From positions 1-64,000 of the forward strand of contig NZ_LOKZ01000038.1 of NCBI RefSeq assembly GCF_002211365.1: a stretch of 64,000 bases of DNA. The letters are read 5' to 3'. The translations under genes and the position numbers were made by a program. The DNA is from Rhizobium sp. R711 (lineage in GTDB: Bacteria > Pseudomonadota > Alphaproteobacteria > Rhizobiales > Rhizobiaceae). The notes below the pieces were generated by a model. That model saw nothing but the letters and a program-made list of their open reading frames with translations. It searched no databases and was not told the origin of the DNA. This document shows, one piece after another, positions 8,499 to 17,122 of the stretch. Position 1 is the first letter of the stretch, and each line of letters opens with the position of its first letter.

Positions 8499-8771
8499 GG
8501 TTGCGGCCTCCCAACCGCGCTCCATCAAAAGTAATACTTTTTAACGATATACCAAAATTGTTATGCACTTTGCCAGTTATTCTATTTGACAGTTATAGGA
8601 ATCCATACCAGTTTGCCGCCGTGTGCTGGTTGGCACTCAACACGTGTGAGAGCGTGGAGGAGACCTACTTCGTTTCTCACCATCTGAAGTATTATCCAAG
8701 ACGGAACCTGCCACAGTTTCGGAGCGGGCGATTTTTCGTCCGTGCGTTTATTAACTAAGGGAGAGAGAGAT
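8499..8771. promoter_or_regulatory. gbpR-chvE intergenic control region
   Basis: These 273 bp between divergent genes are AT-richer than their surroundings near 8530-8600. A dyad TAAC-N14-GTTA (8542-8563) could be part of a LysR-type binding site. A perfect -35-like TTGACA (8586-8591) faces chvE, but no convincing -10 box follows. The chvE transcript would have a leader of roughly 150 nt or more. The ribosome binding site AAGGGAGAG precedes the chvE ATG. Confidence 0.4.
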
Positions 8772-9836
8772 ATGAAATCCATTATCTCGTTGATGGCAGC
8801 GGCGGCCTTTGGCGTCGCTTCGTTCGTAATGCCGGCTATGGCAGCCGACAAGGGGACTGTCGGCATTGCAATGCCCACGAAGTCGTCCGCTCGCTGGATC
8901 GATGACGGTAACAACATCGTCAAGCAGCTCCAGGAAGCTGGCTACGCTACCGACCTGCAGTACGCTGACGACGACATTCCGAACCAGCTGTCTCAGATCG
9001 AGAACATGGTCACGAAGGGCGTCAAGGTTCTCGTCATCGCCGCAATTGACGGCACGACGCTTTCCGACGTTCTCCAGAAGGCTCACGACGCAGGCATCAA
9101 GGTCATCGCTTATGACCGTCTGATCCGTGACTCGGGCAACGTCGACTACTACGCGACGTTCGACAACTTCAAGGTCGGCGTTCTGCAGGCAACTTCCATC
9201 GTTGACGCCCTCGGCCTCAAGGATGGCAAGGGCCCGTTCAACATCGAGCTTTTCGGTGGCTCGCCTGACGACAACAACGCCTTCTTCTTCTATGACGGCG
9301 CAATGTCTGTCCTGCAGCCTTACATCGACAGCGGCAAGCTCGTCGTGAAGTCCGGCCAGACCGGCATGGACAAGGTCGGTACGCTGCGTTGGGACCCGGC
9401 AACGGCCCAGGCTCGTATGGACAACCTGCTCTCGGCTAACTATACCGACGCGAAGGTCAATGCAGTTCTGTCGCCTTACGACGGTCTGTCCATCGGCATC
9501 ATCTCGTCGCTGAAGGGCGTCGGCTACGGCACCCCGGACCAGCCGCTCCCGGTCGTTTCCGGCCAGGACGCTGAAGTTCCGTCGGTCAAGTCGATCATCG
9601 CTGGCGAGCAGCACTCCACGATCTTCAAGGACACCCGCGACCTCGCAAAGGTTACCGTCGGCATGGTCAACGCTCTGATGGAAGGCAAGGAGCCGGAAGT
9701 CAACGACACCAAGACCTACGACAACGGCGTCAAGGTCGTTCCGTCCTACCTGCTGACCCCGGTCGCAGTTGACAAGACCAACTACGAGAAGGTCCTCGTC
9801 GAAGGCGGTTACTACAAGGCTGACCAGCTGAAGTAA
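8772..9836 (+). CDS. chvE: Periplasmic sugar-binding protein ChvE
   Basis: This 354-residue protein binds galactose, arabinose and glucose in the periplasm, feeds GguAB, and in Agrobacterium also presents sugars to the VirA kinase. A signal peptide ends at PAMAADKG. The mature type I periplasmic fold shows [52 protein letters not shown] and [16 protein letters not shown], all typical of ChvE/MglB-like proteins. The start at 8772 follows GGGAGAGAGA; an ATG 10 codons upstream lacks a site. It is first in the chvE-gguABC operon and followed by a strong hairpin. Confidence 0.92.
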   Translation: MKSIISLMAAAAFGVASFVMPAMAADKGTVGIAMPTKSSARWIDDGNNIVKQLQEAGYATDLQYADDDIPNQLSQIENMVTKGVKVLVIAAIDGTTLSDVLQKAHDAGIKVIAYDRLIRDSGNVDYYATFDNFKVGVLQATSIVDALGLKDGKGPFNIELFGGSPDDNNAFFFYDGAMSVLQPYIDSGKLVVKSGQTGMDKVGTLRWDPATAQARMDNLLSANYTDAKVNAVLSPYDGLSIGIISSLKGVGYGTPDQPLPVVSGQDAEVPSVKSIIAGEQHSTIFKDTRDLAKVTVGMVNALMEGKEPEVNDTKTYDNGVKVVPSYLLTPVAVDKTNYEKVLVEGGYYKADQLK

Positions 9837-9853
9837 TAATTGTACCACGTTGG

Positions 9854-9880
9854 CCGGAACCCGCTGCTTGCGGGTTCCGG
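9854..9880 (+). terminator. Hairpin between chvE and gguA
   Basis: The perfect 11-bp stem CCGGAACCCGC with its complement encloses TGCTT and is followed by TCTTCAATTTT. It starts 17 bp after the chvE stop. It probably works as a partial terminator or RNA stabiliser that keeps binding-protein mRNA in excess. Confidence 0.75.
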
Positions 9881-9929
9881 TCTTCAATTTTATGATCGCC
9901 GCGTCCCTTGTGGCTGCTGGCGCTGGATT

Positions 9930-11474
9930 ATGACCATGGACAATACAATCCTCGAAATGCGGAACATCACCAAGACGTTCCCAGGCGTAAAGGCGCTTGA
10001 GAATGTGAACCTCAAGGTTCGCCAGGGTGAGATCCACGCATTGGTGGGTGAAAACGGGGCCGGAAAGTCGACCCTGATGAAAGTTCTCTCCGGCGTGTAC
10101 CCGGCCGGAACCTACGACGGTGACATTGTCTACGAAGGCGACGTCCGTCATTTCAAGGCGCTCAAGGATTCCGAGGAAATCGGCATCGTCATCATCCATC
10201 AGGAACTGGCCCTGGTGCCGCTCCTGTCGATCGCCGAAAACATCTTCCTCGGCAACGAAGTTGCGCAGAACGGCATCATCAAGTGGCAGGAAGCCTTCAA
10301 GCGCACGAAAGAGCTGCTGAGCAAGGTTGGCCTCAAGGAGTCGCCGGAAACGCTTGTCACCGATATCGGCGTCGGCAAGCAGCAGCTTGTCGAAATCGCC
10401 AAGGCGCTATCGAAGAGCGTGAAGCTGCTGATCCTCGACGAACCCACGGCTTCCCTCAATGAAAAGGATTCCGACGCGCTGCTGGAGCTCCTGATAGAGT
10501 TCCGCAACCAGGGCCTGACCTCGATCATCATCACGCACAAGCTCAACGAAGTGCGCAAGGTCGCCGACCAGATCACGGTTCTGCGCGACGGCATGACGGT
10601 CAAATCGATGGACTGTCGGACTGAAGAGATCAGCGAAGACATCATCATCAAGAACATGGTGGGCCGCGAACTCGCCGATCGTTATCCGCCGCGCTCCGTG
10701 CCGATCGGCGAGACGATCCTCGAGGTGAAGAACTGGAACGCCTATCACCAGCATCACCGCGACCGCCAGGTCCTGCATGACATCAACGTCACCGTCCGCA
10801 AGGGCGAAGTGGTCGGCATCGCCGGCCTGATGGGCGCCGGTCGCACCGAATTTGCGATGAGCCTGTTCGGCAAGTCCTACGGACACAAGATTCATGGCGA
10901 CGTGTCCATGCACGGCAAGCCGGTCGACGTCAGTACTGTTCGCAAGGCAATCGATGCCGGTCTCGCCTATGTGACCGAGGACCGCAAGCATCTCGGCCTC
11001 GTACTTGGCGAGAACATCGTGCATAACACGACGCTCGCCAACTTGGCAGGCGTGTCGAGCGCCACGGTCATCGACACGATCAAGGAATCGAAGGTCGCGT
11101 CGGACTATCGCTCGAAGCTGCGCATCCGCAGCTCCAGCATCTTCCAGGAAGCGGTCAATCTTTCGGGCGGCAACCAGCAAAAGGTCGTGCTGTCGAAGTG
11201 GCTGTTCTCCGATCCCGACGTTTTGATCCTCGACGAACCCACTCGCGGTATCGATGTCGGTGCAAAATACGAAATCTATACTATCATCAACCAGCTCGCC
11301 GCCGACGGCAAAGGTGTTCTGATGATCTCATCGGAAATGCCGGAACTGCTTGGCACGTGCGACCGCATCTACGTCATGAATGAAGGACGTATCGTTGCGG
11401 AACTGCCAAAGGGAGAGGCGAGCCAAGAAACCATCATGCGCGCTATCATGCGCTCAGGGGAGAAGAAACAATGA
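9930..11474 (+). CDS. gguA: Multiple sugar ABC transporter ATP-binding protein GguA
   Basis: The 514-residue ATPase of the ChvE-dependent sugar importer has two tandem ABC domains. The first has Walker [10 protein letters not shown], signature [14 protein letters not shown] and Walker [12 protein letters not shown]. The second has the degenerate P-loop [10 protein letters not shown], signature [15 protein letters not shown] and Walker [15 protein letters not shown], as usual for CUT2 ATPases. The ATG at 9930 is followed by another at 9936, and either could be used. The stop overlaps the gguB start in ATGA, which indicates translational coupling. Confidence 0.9.
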   Translation: MTMDNTILEMRNITKTFPGVKALENVNLKVRQGEIHALVGENGAGKSTLMKVLSGVYPAGTYDGDIVYEGDVRHFKALKDSEEIGIVIIHQELALVPLLSIAENIFLGNEVAQNGIIKWQEAFKRTKELLSKVGLKESPETLVTDIGVGKQQLVEIAKALSKSVKLLILDEPTASLNEKDSDALLELLIEFRNQGLTSIIITHKLNEVRKVADQITVLRDGMTVKSMDCRTEEISEDIIIKNMVGRELADRYPPRSVPIGETILEVKNWNAYHQHHRDRQVLHDINVTVRKGEVVGIAGLMGAGRTEFAMSLFGKSYGHKIHGDVSMHGKPVDVSTVRKAIDAGLAYVTEDRKHLGLVLGENIVHNTTLANLAGVSSATVIDTIKESKVASDYRSKLRIRSSSIFQEAVNLSGGNQQKVVLSKWLFSDPDVLILDEPTRGIDVGAKYEIYTIINQLAADGKGVLMISSEMPELLGTCDRIYVMNEGRIVAELPKGEASQETIMRAIMRSGEKKQ

Positions 11475-12679
11475 CTCCGGTCAACCCTTCAGCCACCGAG
11501 GAAAGCAACGTCGTTTCCGTTGCGGACTACATCCGCAGCAACATTCGTGAATACGGCATGCTCATTGCGCTCGTCGCGATCATGGTGTTCTTCCAGTTCT
11601 ATACGGGCGGTATCCTGTTCAAGCCCGTCAACCTGACGAACCTCGTTCTGCAGAACTCGTTCATCGTCATCATGGCGCTCGGCATGCTGCTCGTCATCGT
11701 GGCGGGGCATATCGACCTGTCGGTGGGCTCGATCGTCGCCTTCGTCGGCGCGGTCGCGGCTATTTTGACCGTCAATATGCAGATGAATTTCGTAGTGGCG
11801 GGTATTCTCTGCCTAGTCCTCGGCGGTGCAATCGGTGCTGCGCAGGGCTATTGGATCGCCTATCATCGCATTCCGGCCTTCATCGTCACGCTCGCTGGCA
11901 TGCTCGTCTTCCGCGGTTTGACGCTCTTTGTGCTCGGCGGCAAGAACATCGGGCCGTTCCCGAAGGACTTCCAGATCATTTCGACGGGTTTCCTGCCGGG
12001 TGATATGATCGATATTGCCGGCATCCCGCTGCATTCTACCTCGTTGGTCCTGACCATCATCATCCCGGCCGTGCTGTTCTTCCTTGCCTGGCGTCGCCGC
12101 AAGGTGAACGAGAGCCACGGCATTGACGTCGAGCCGTTTGGTTTCTTCGTTGCGCAGAACGTTATCATCGCGCTGGCGGTCCTGTTCCTTGGCTTTCAGC
12201 TGTCGACGTACAGGGGCCTGCCGAACGTTCTCGTTGTGATGCTTGTGCTGATCGCGGCCTACACCTTCGTGACGCGTCGCACGACGATTGGCCGCCGCAT
12301 CTACGCCATGGGCGGCAACGAAAAAGCCACCAAGCTTTCCGGTATCAACACCGAGCGGCTGAGCTTCTACACCTTCGTCAACATGGGTGTCCTGGCTGGT
12401 CTTGCCGGCATGATCGTCGCGGCTCGCCTGAACTCGGCGACCCCGAAGGCGGGCGTCGGCTTCGAGCTTGACGTTATCGCAGCCTGCTTCATCGGTGGTG
12501 CTTCGGCGTCCGGCGGCGTTGGCAAAATCACCGGCGCTGTCATTGGCGCGTTCATCATGGGCGTCATGAACAACGGTATGTCGATCGTCGGCCTCGGCAT
12601 CGACTTCCAGCAGATGGTCAAGGGACTGGTGCTTCTCGCTGCCGTCTTCTTCGACGTCTACAACAAGAACAAGGGCTAA
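11471..12679 (+). CDS. gguB: Multiple sugar ABC transporter permease GguB
   Basis: This 402-residue integral membrane protein of the BPD_transp_2 family forms the channel of the ChvE-GguAB importer. Around ten hydrophobic segments are visible. The N-terminal part contains [16 protein letters not shown] and the ATPase contact loop is [17 protein letters not shown], followed by [19 protein letters not shown]. Its start codon overlaps the gguA stop by 4 bp. A hairpin follows 42 bp after its stop. Confidence 0.9.
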   Translation: MTPVNPSATEESNVVSVADYIRSNIREYGMLIALVAIMVFFQFYTGGILFKPVNLTNLVLQNSFIVIMALGMLLVIVAGHIDLSVGSIVAFVGAVAAILTVNMQMNFVVAGILCLVLGGAIGAAQGYWIAYHRIPAFIVTLAGMLVFRGLTLFVLGGKNIGPFPKDFQIISTGFLPGDMIDIAGIPLHSTSLVLTIIIPAVLFFLAWRRRKVNESHGIDVEPFGFFVAQNVIIALAVLFLGFQLSTYRGLPNVLVVMLVLIAAYTFVTRRTTIGRRIYAMGGNEKATKLSGINTERLSFYTFVNMGVLAGLAGMIVAARLNSATPKAGVGFELDVIAACFIGGASASGGVGKITGAVIGAFIMGVMNNGMSIVGLGIDFQQMVKGLVLLAAVFFDVYNKNKG

Positions 12680-12721
12680 GCGCTCCAGCGCTGGCCACGC
12701 ATTCGCAGTCATGTGAACTTA

Positions 12722-12751
12722 CCAATCCGGCTCTTCGGAGAGCCGGATTGG
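12722..12751 (+). terminator. Hairpin between gguB and gguC
   Basis: The perfect 12-bp stem CCAATCCGGCTC with its complement has a TTCGGA loop. There is no T run downstream, and the next gene begins 30 bp later. It may attenuate, or stabilise the upstream message against 3' decay. Confidence 0.7.
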
Positions 12752-12781
12752 CGGAGCATTTTCCGCGCTATCGAAAAAAGG

Positions 12782-13786
12782 ATGAAGACCGTGCTCATTT
12801 CGCAGATCAAGGGTTCGAACGGAGAGATCATTGTCGCCGTGCGCGAGCCGGGCGGTACCGCGAAAGCCGTCAAGAATGCCGGCAGCGTCTACGCGCTGGC
12901 CATGGAAGCCGCAAATAGCGGCAAGTCGCTGCTACAGGTGATTGAAGCGCATGGCCTCGGCGATGCGGTCGACCTCGAAAAGGCTTATGCCGAAGGCAAG
13001 TTTCTGCCGCCGATGACGCATCCTGACGCCGCACACCTGCACCTGACGGGCACCGGTCTTACGCATCTGGGTTCGGCTGCAACGCGCGACTCCATGCACA
13101 AGAAGACCTCCGAGGCGGCTGAAGACACGCTCACCGACTCGATGAAGATGTTCAAGATGGGCCTGGAGAACGGCAAACCGAAAGCGGGCGAGAAGGGCGT
13201 TCAGCCCGAGTGGTTCTACAAGGGCAACGGCTACGGTTCGGCGGCTCCCGGCGCACCGCTCGTTTCTCCGTCCTTCGCGCTGGATGGCGGCGAAGAGCCC
13301 GAAATGGCTGGCATTTATGTCATTGCGCAAGACGGCACGCCGTTTCGCATCGGCTTTGCGCTGTCCAACGAGTTCTCCGATCACGTCACTGAGCGGATTA
13401 ACTACCTCTACCTCGCGCATTCGAAGCTGCGCCCGGCAAGCTTCGGTCCCGAAATCCGTATCGGTGCTGCGCCCGAGGATATCCGCGGCACATCGCGCAT
13501 CAAGCGTGGCGATAAGGTGATCTTCGAAAAGCCCTTCCTCTCAGGCGAAGCGAACATGTCGCACACCTTCGCCAATCTCGAATATCACCACTTCAAGTAC
13601 GGCCTGTTCCGTGTGCCCGGCGACGTTCACGTTCATATGTTCGGCACCGCGACACTCTCCTTCGCAGAAGGCATCAAGACGGAAGAGGGCGATGTCTTCG
13701 AAATCGAAGTCGCCGAGTTCGGCCTGCCGTTGCGCAACCCTCTGAAGATTGCCGCCGAAGAAGAGATCGCCGTCAAGCAGCTCTGA
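12782..13786 (+). CDS. gguC: GguC, AraD1-type FAH-family dehydratase
   Basis: A 334-residue protein of the fumarylacetoacetate-hydrolase superfamily in the GguC/AraD1 group, which dehydrates 2-keto-3-deoxy-pentonates to 2-oxoglutarate semialdehyde. Supporting segments are THPDAAHLHLTGTGLTHLGS, GGEEPEMAGIYVIAQDG and GFALSNEFSDHVTERINYLYLAHSK. The ATG at 12782 has AAAAAAGG directly before it, which is unusually close. A GTG at 12791 would be better spaced. It is followed at once by the semialdehyde dehydrogenase gene, which supports the non-phosphorylative pentose pathway. The exact substrate is inferred. Confidence 0.8.
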   Translation: MKTVLISQIKGSNGEIIVAVREPGGTAKAVKNAGSVYALAMEAANSGKSLLQVIEAHGLGDAVDLEKAYAEGKFLPPMTHPDAAHLHLTGTGLTHLGSAATRDSMHKKTSEAAEDTLTDSMKMFKMGLENGKPKAGEKGVQPEWFYKGNGYGSAAPGAPLVSPSFALDGGEEPEMAGIYVIAQDGTPFRIGFALSNEFSDHVTERINYLYLAHSKLRPASFGPEIRIGAAPEDIRGTSRIKRGDKVIFEKPFLSGEANMSHTFANLEYHHFKYGLFRVPGDVHVHMFGTATLSFAEGIKTEEGDVFEIEVAEFGLPLRNPLKIAAEEEIAVKQL

Positions 13787-13797
13787 TTTCGCAAGGC

Positions 13798-13817
13798 CCG
13801 GCTGCTTCGGCGGCCGG
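13798..13817 (+). terminator. Short TTCG-loop hairpin between gguC and the dehydrogenase gene
   Basis: An 8-bp stem CCGGCTGC/GCGGCCGG with one G-U pair closes a TTCG tetraloop, 11 bp after the gguC stop. UUCG-type loops are very stable, so it may protect the upstream RNA. It is the third such element in this operon. Confidence 0.5.
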
Positions 13818-13856
13818 ACCGTCTCTACAGAACGGTGAAGGAGGCCTAGTCAGCCC

Positions 13857-15290
13857 ATGACCATTTATAAGAACCTCATTGCTGGCGAATGGGTCGGCTC
13901 GGACGCCACGAAGAACATCAATCCGTCGGATACCAATGAGGTCGTTGGCCTCTATGCGGACGGTACGACCGAAGACACGAAGAATGCGATTGCCGCCGCC
14001 AAGGCAGCCTTCCCTGCCTGGTCGCGCTCTGGCATCTGGGAACGTCATGTCATCCTCAAGAAGGCCGGCGATGAGATTATGGCGCGCAAGGACGAGCTCG
14101 GCGCGCTGCTCGCCCGCGAAGAGGGCAAAACGCTTCCCGAGGCGATCGGCGAGACCATTCGTGCGTCGCAGATCTTCGAATTCTTCGCCGGCGAGGCGCT
14201 GCGCCTTGCAGGCGAGGTCATCCCATCTGTTCGCCCCAACATCGGTGTCGAGATCACCCGTGACCCGCTCGGTGTTATTGGTATCATCACGCCCTGGAAC
14301 TTCCCGATCGCGATTCCCGCGTGGAAGATCGCGCCGGCGCTCTGCTACGGCAACACCGTCGTCTTCAAGCCGGCCGAACTCGTTCCGGGCTGCTCCTGGG
14401 CAATCGTCGACATCCTGCACCGCGCCGGCCTGCCGAAGGGCGTGCTGAACCTCGTCATGGGCAAGGGTTCGGTTGTCGGCCAGGCGATGCTCGACAGTCC
14501 GGATGTTACAGGCATCACGTTTACCGGCTCCACGGGCACCGGCCGCCGCGTCGCGGCCGCCTCGATCGAGCATAACCGCAAGTTCCAGCTCGAAATGGGC
14601 GGCAAGAACCCGATGGTCGTCCTCGACGATGCTGACCTCACGGTCGCTGTTGAAGCAGCAGCCAATTCCGGCTTCTTCTCCACCGGCCAGCGCTGCACGG
14701 CGTCTTCGCGTTTGATCGTCACTGAAGGCATCCACGACAAGTTCGTGGCGGCGCTGACGGAAAAGCTTCAGACGCTGGTCGTCGACAACGCGATGAAGCC
14801 GGGCACGCACATCGGCCCCGTGGTCGATGAAAGGCAGTTGAAGACGGATACCGATTACATCGAGATCGGCCGGAAAGAGGGCGCCAAGCTCGCCTTCGGC
14901 GGCGAACTCATCACCCGTGAGACGCCCGGCTTCTATCTGCAGCCGACGCTGTTTACGGAAGCCACGAACCAGATGCGTATCAGCAGGGAGGAAATCTTCG
15001 GTCCTGTTGTCTCGGTCATCCGCGTCAAGGACTACGAGGAAGCACTGGCGACCGCCAACGACACGCCGTTCGGCCTGTCAGCCGGGATTGCTACGACAAG
15101 CCTCAAGCACGCGACGCATTTCAAGCGCAACTCCGAGGCGGGCATGGTCATGGTCAACCTGCCGACCGCAGGTGTAGACTTCCACGTGCCGTTCGGCGGT
15201 CGCAAAGGCTCGTCCTACGGCCCGCGCGAGCAGGGCAAGTACGCGGCCGAGTTCTATACGAGCGTCAAAACGGCCTATACGCTGGCCTAA
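13857..15290 (+). CDS. Aldehyde dehydrogenase, probable 2-oxoglutarate semialdehyde dehydrogenase
   Basis: The product of 477 residues belongs to the NAD(P)-dependent aldehyde dehydrogenase family. The nucleophile is C280 in STGQRCTASSR, the general base is E246 in LEMGGKN, and PWNFP and GSTGTGR are cofactor-site motifs. A strong GAAGGAGG site precedes the ATG. Placed directly after gguC, it most likely oxidises 2-oxoglutarate semialdehyde to 2-oxoglutarate, the last step of oxidative L-arabinose or D-xylose breakdown. Succinate-semialdehyde dehydrogenase is the alternative by sequence alone. Confidence 0.85.
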   Translation: MTIYKNLIAGEWVGSDATKNINPSDTNEVVGLYADGTTEDTKNAIAAAKAAFPAWSRSGIWERHVILKKAGDEIMARKDELGALLAREEGKTLPEAIGETIRASQIFEFFAGEALRLAGEVIPSVRPNIGVEITRDPLGVIGIITPWNFPIAIPAWKIAPALCYGNTVVFKPAELVPGCSWAIVDILHRAGLPKGVLNLVMGKGSVVGQAMLDSPDVTGITFTGSTGTGRRVAAASIEHNRKFQLEMGGKNPMVVLDDADLTVAVEAAANSGFFSTGQRCTASSRLIVTEGIHDKFVAALTEKLQTLVVDNAMKPGTHIGPVVDERQLKTDTDYIEIGRKEGAKLAFGGELITRETPGFYLQPTLFTEATNQMRISREEIFGPVVSVIRVKDYEEALATANDTPFGLSAGIATTSLKHATHFKRNSEAGMVMVNLPTAGVDFHVPFGGRKGSSYGPREQGKYAAEFYTSVKTAYTLA

Positions 15291-15306
15291 CGATGGCCCA
15301 AAACGA

Positions 15307-15332
15307 TCCGAGCCGCTGTGCGGCGGCTCGGA
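15307..15332. terminator. Terminator between the sugar operon and the transglutaminase operon
   Basis: A perfect 10-bp stem TCCGAGCCGC with its complement and a 6-nt loop lies between two convergent genes, 17 bp from one stop and 12 bp from the other. It lacks a T tract but is well placed to terminate both. Confidence 0.65.
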
Positions 15333-15344
15333 CAGGCGAGTCCG

Positions 15345-16169
15345 TCAGCTCTGGCTTTGGCTCTGCATCTGCTCCTGATCTTCGACCTTAACGACGACCG
15401 AGAGCTTTTCTCCCGGCGTGCCGATGCGCATGCCTGAAACGGGGGCCGCATCGCGGTAGCAGAGCCCGGAGGCGACGCGCACGTAGCGTGCATCAGGGCA
15501 GATGTTGTTTGCCGGATCGAAGCCGACCCAGCCGAGCCCCGGCACATGCGCTTCGCCCCAAGCGTGCGTTGCCGCCTGCTCCACCTTCTCTTCCATCATC
15601 AGGTAACCGGAGACGTAGCGGGCTGGTACGGCGAGGCTGCGTGCCGCGGCGACGAAGACATGGGCATGATCCTGGCAGACGCCGCTCTTTTTCTCCAGCG
15701 CTTGCTCCGCTGTCGTTTCGGTGTCGCTGGTTCCAGGCCGGTAGGCCACTGCCTCGTGAATCCCCGACATCAGCGCATGCATGCGAGCCAGTTCGTTGTC
15801 ACCGCTGACACCTTTGATCAGTTCCTTGACGAGCTTGCCGGACTTCGTCCTCGGCGTCTCGCGCAGGAACAGCCAGAGCGGGCAGAACCCGCTGTGAGCG
15901 CCGAGGACGCCATTTCGATCTTCGGTCTCGACTTCGCCTTCTGCGACGATGCGGGTCGTCCGCTGCTCGCCTTCCAGCGAAACGAGGTTGATGTGATTGC
16001 CGAACTGGTCGTCATATTCGACCTCGGGTTTCGCGCCCTCGACATGCAGCGACCAATTGAGGATCCTCTGCCCGGTTACGGTCGGCGGCGTCAGCCGCAA
16101 TCGCTGTAGCGAGAAGACGGACGGCTCCTCGTAGTGATATTCGGTGACGTGGCTGATCTTAAGCTTCAT
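15345..16169 (-). CDS. Transglutaminase-like cysteine protease family protein
   Basis: This 274-residue protein has an N-terminal beta domain (KISHVTEYHYEEPSVFSLQRLRL) and a transglutaminase core. The catalytic triad is visible as Cys in KKSGVCQDHAHVF, His in THAWGEAHV and Asp in GWVGFDPAN. It is the third gene of a conserved operon with alpha-E and ATP-grasp genes. In that genome context such proteins are thought to hydrolyse or ligate peptides made by the ATP-grasp partner. The substrate is unknown. The start lies 11 bp after the alpha-E stop. Confidence 0.8.
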   Translation of the reverse strand: MKLKISHVTEYHYEEPSVFSLQRLRLTPPTVTGQRILNWSLHVEGAKPEVEYDDQFGNHINLVSLEGEQRTTRIVAEGEVETEDRNGVLGAHSGFCPLWLFLRETPRTKSGKLVKELIKGVSGDNELARMHALMSGIHEAVAYRPGTSDTETTAEQALEKKSGVCQDHAHVFVAAARSLAVPARYVSGYLMMEEKVEQAATHAWGEAHVPGLGWVGFDPANNICPDARYVRVASGLCYRDAAPVSGMRIGTPGEKLSVVVKVEDQEQMQSQSQS

Positions 16170-16180
16170 GTCGTGCCCGC

Positions 16181-17122
16181 CTATGCATAGAACCGGTAAC
16201 CGTCGGAAATTTCCGCGCCGAGCTGGTTGTTGCGCGTGACGAAATCTTCCAGAAACTCATGCAGGCCCTGGTCCATGATCTCCTTGATGGCGCGCGTCTG
16301 GAGGCTCTTGCGAATGGCATCTGCTGTGTCGTGTGCCGGCAGTCGTTCGCCGTAGTCCTTGGCGAGATAGCCGAGTTCGCTAACGATCTTTTCGTAGCAG
16401 TAGGCGAGCGAGCGTGGCATCTGGCCGTTGAGGATTAGGAAGTCGGCGATGTTCATCGCCCGATATTCGCCGTCGTAGGCCCAGCTGTAGGAGCGGTGGG
16501 CGGAGACGGACCGCAGGATCGACTCCCATTGGATGTTGTCGATCGACGTGCCGACGGCGGAGACCGAGGGCAGGAGCACATAGTACTTCACGTCAAGAAT
16601 ACGGCTCGTATTGTCCGCGCGCTCGATAAAGGTGCCGATGCGGGCGAAATTGTAGAGTTCGTTTCTGAGCATGGAGCCGTGGAAGGCGCCACGGATCAGC
16701 CCGGCGCGATGTTTGATGGCATCGATCGCTTCCGGCAATTCCGCTGCCTTCAGCCGCTTGGACAGCAGCGCCTTCAGCTCGATCCAAAATTCGTTCGTTG
16801 CTTCCCACGTCTCGCGAGTCAGCGCGGTGCGCACCATGCGGGCGTTATTTCGCCCATAGTCGACGCAGGACATGACGCTCGAAGGGTTGCTCCGATCGCG
16901 CAGCAGGTAGTCGATCGCGTCCGCGCTCGTCAGCTTGCTGTGGCCCTCGTCGTAGGTCTCGCGGACGCCCGCGCTTTGCAGGACGCCGTCCCAATCGTCG
17001 TCACCGGTTCCGCTTCTCGTCAGAGACATGCGCAGACCGGCATCGATGAGGCGCGCGATGTTCTCGGCGCGTTCGAAGTAACGGAACATCCAGTAGAGTC
17101 CGTTTGCAGTTCTTCCGAGCAT
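16181..17122 (-). CDS. Alpha-E domain protein
   Basis: A 313-residue, largely alpha-helical protein of the alpha-E family (COG2307), recognised by the opening MLGRTANGLYWMFRYFERAENIARLID and by internal repeats of that helical pattern (LYNFARIGTFIERADNTSRILD). The biochemical role is unknown. The family is almost always encoded with a circularly permuted ATP-grasp protein and a transglutaminase, as here. Its start codon overlaps the ATP-grasp stop by one base (TGATG), so the two are probably made in fixed ratio. Confidence 0.85.
   Translation of the reverse strand: MLGRTANGLYWMFRYFERAENIARLIDAGLRMSLTRSGTGDDDWDGVLQSAGVRETYDEGHSKLTSADAIDYLLRDRSNPSSVMSCVDYGRNNARMVRTALTRETWEATNEFWIELKALLSKRLKAAELPEAIDAIKHRAGLIRGAFHGSMLRNELYNFARIGTFIERADNTSRILDVKYYVLLPSVSAVGTSIDNIQWESILRSVSAHRSYSWAYDGEYRAMNIADFLILNGQMPRSLAYCYEKIVSELGYLAKDYGERLPAHDTADAIRKSLQTRAIKEIMDQGLHEFLEDFVTRNNQLGAEISDGYRFYA

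Noticed and set aside
8751-10199. 482-codon frame on the minus strand opposite chvE and the start of gguA
   Set aside because: It crosses the chvE-gguA hairpin and both genes' control signals and shows no recognisable protein features; chvE on the other strand is unambiguous.
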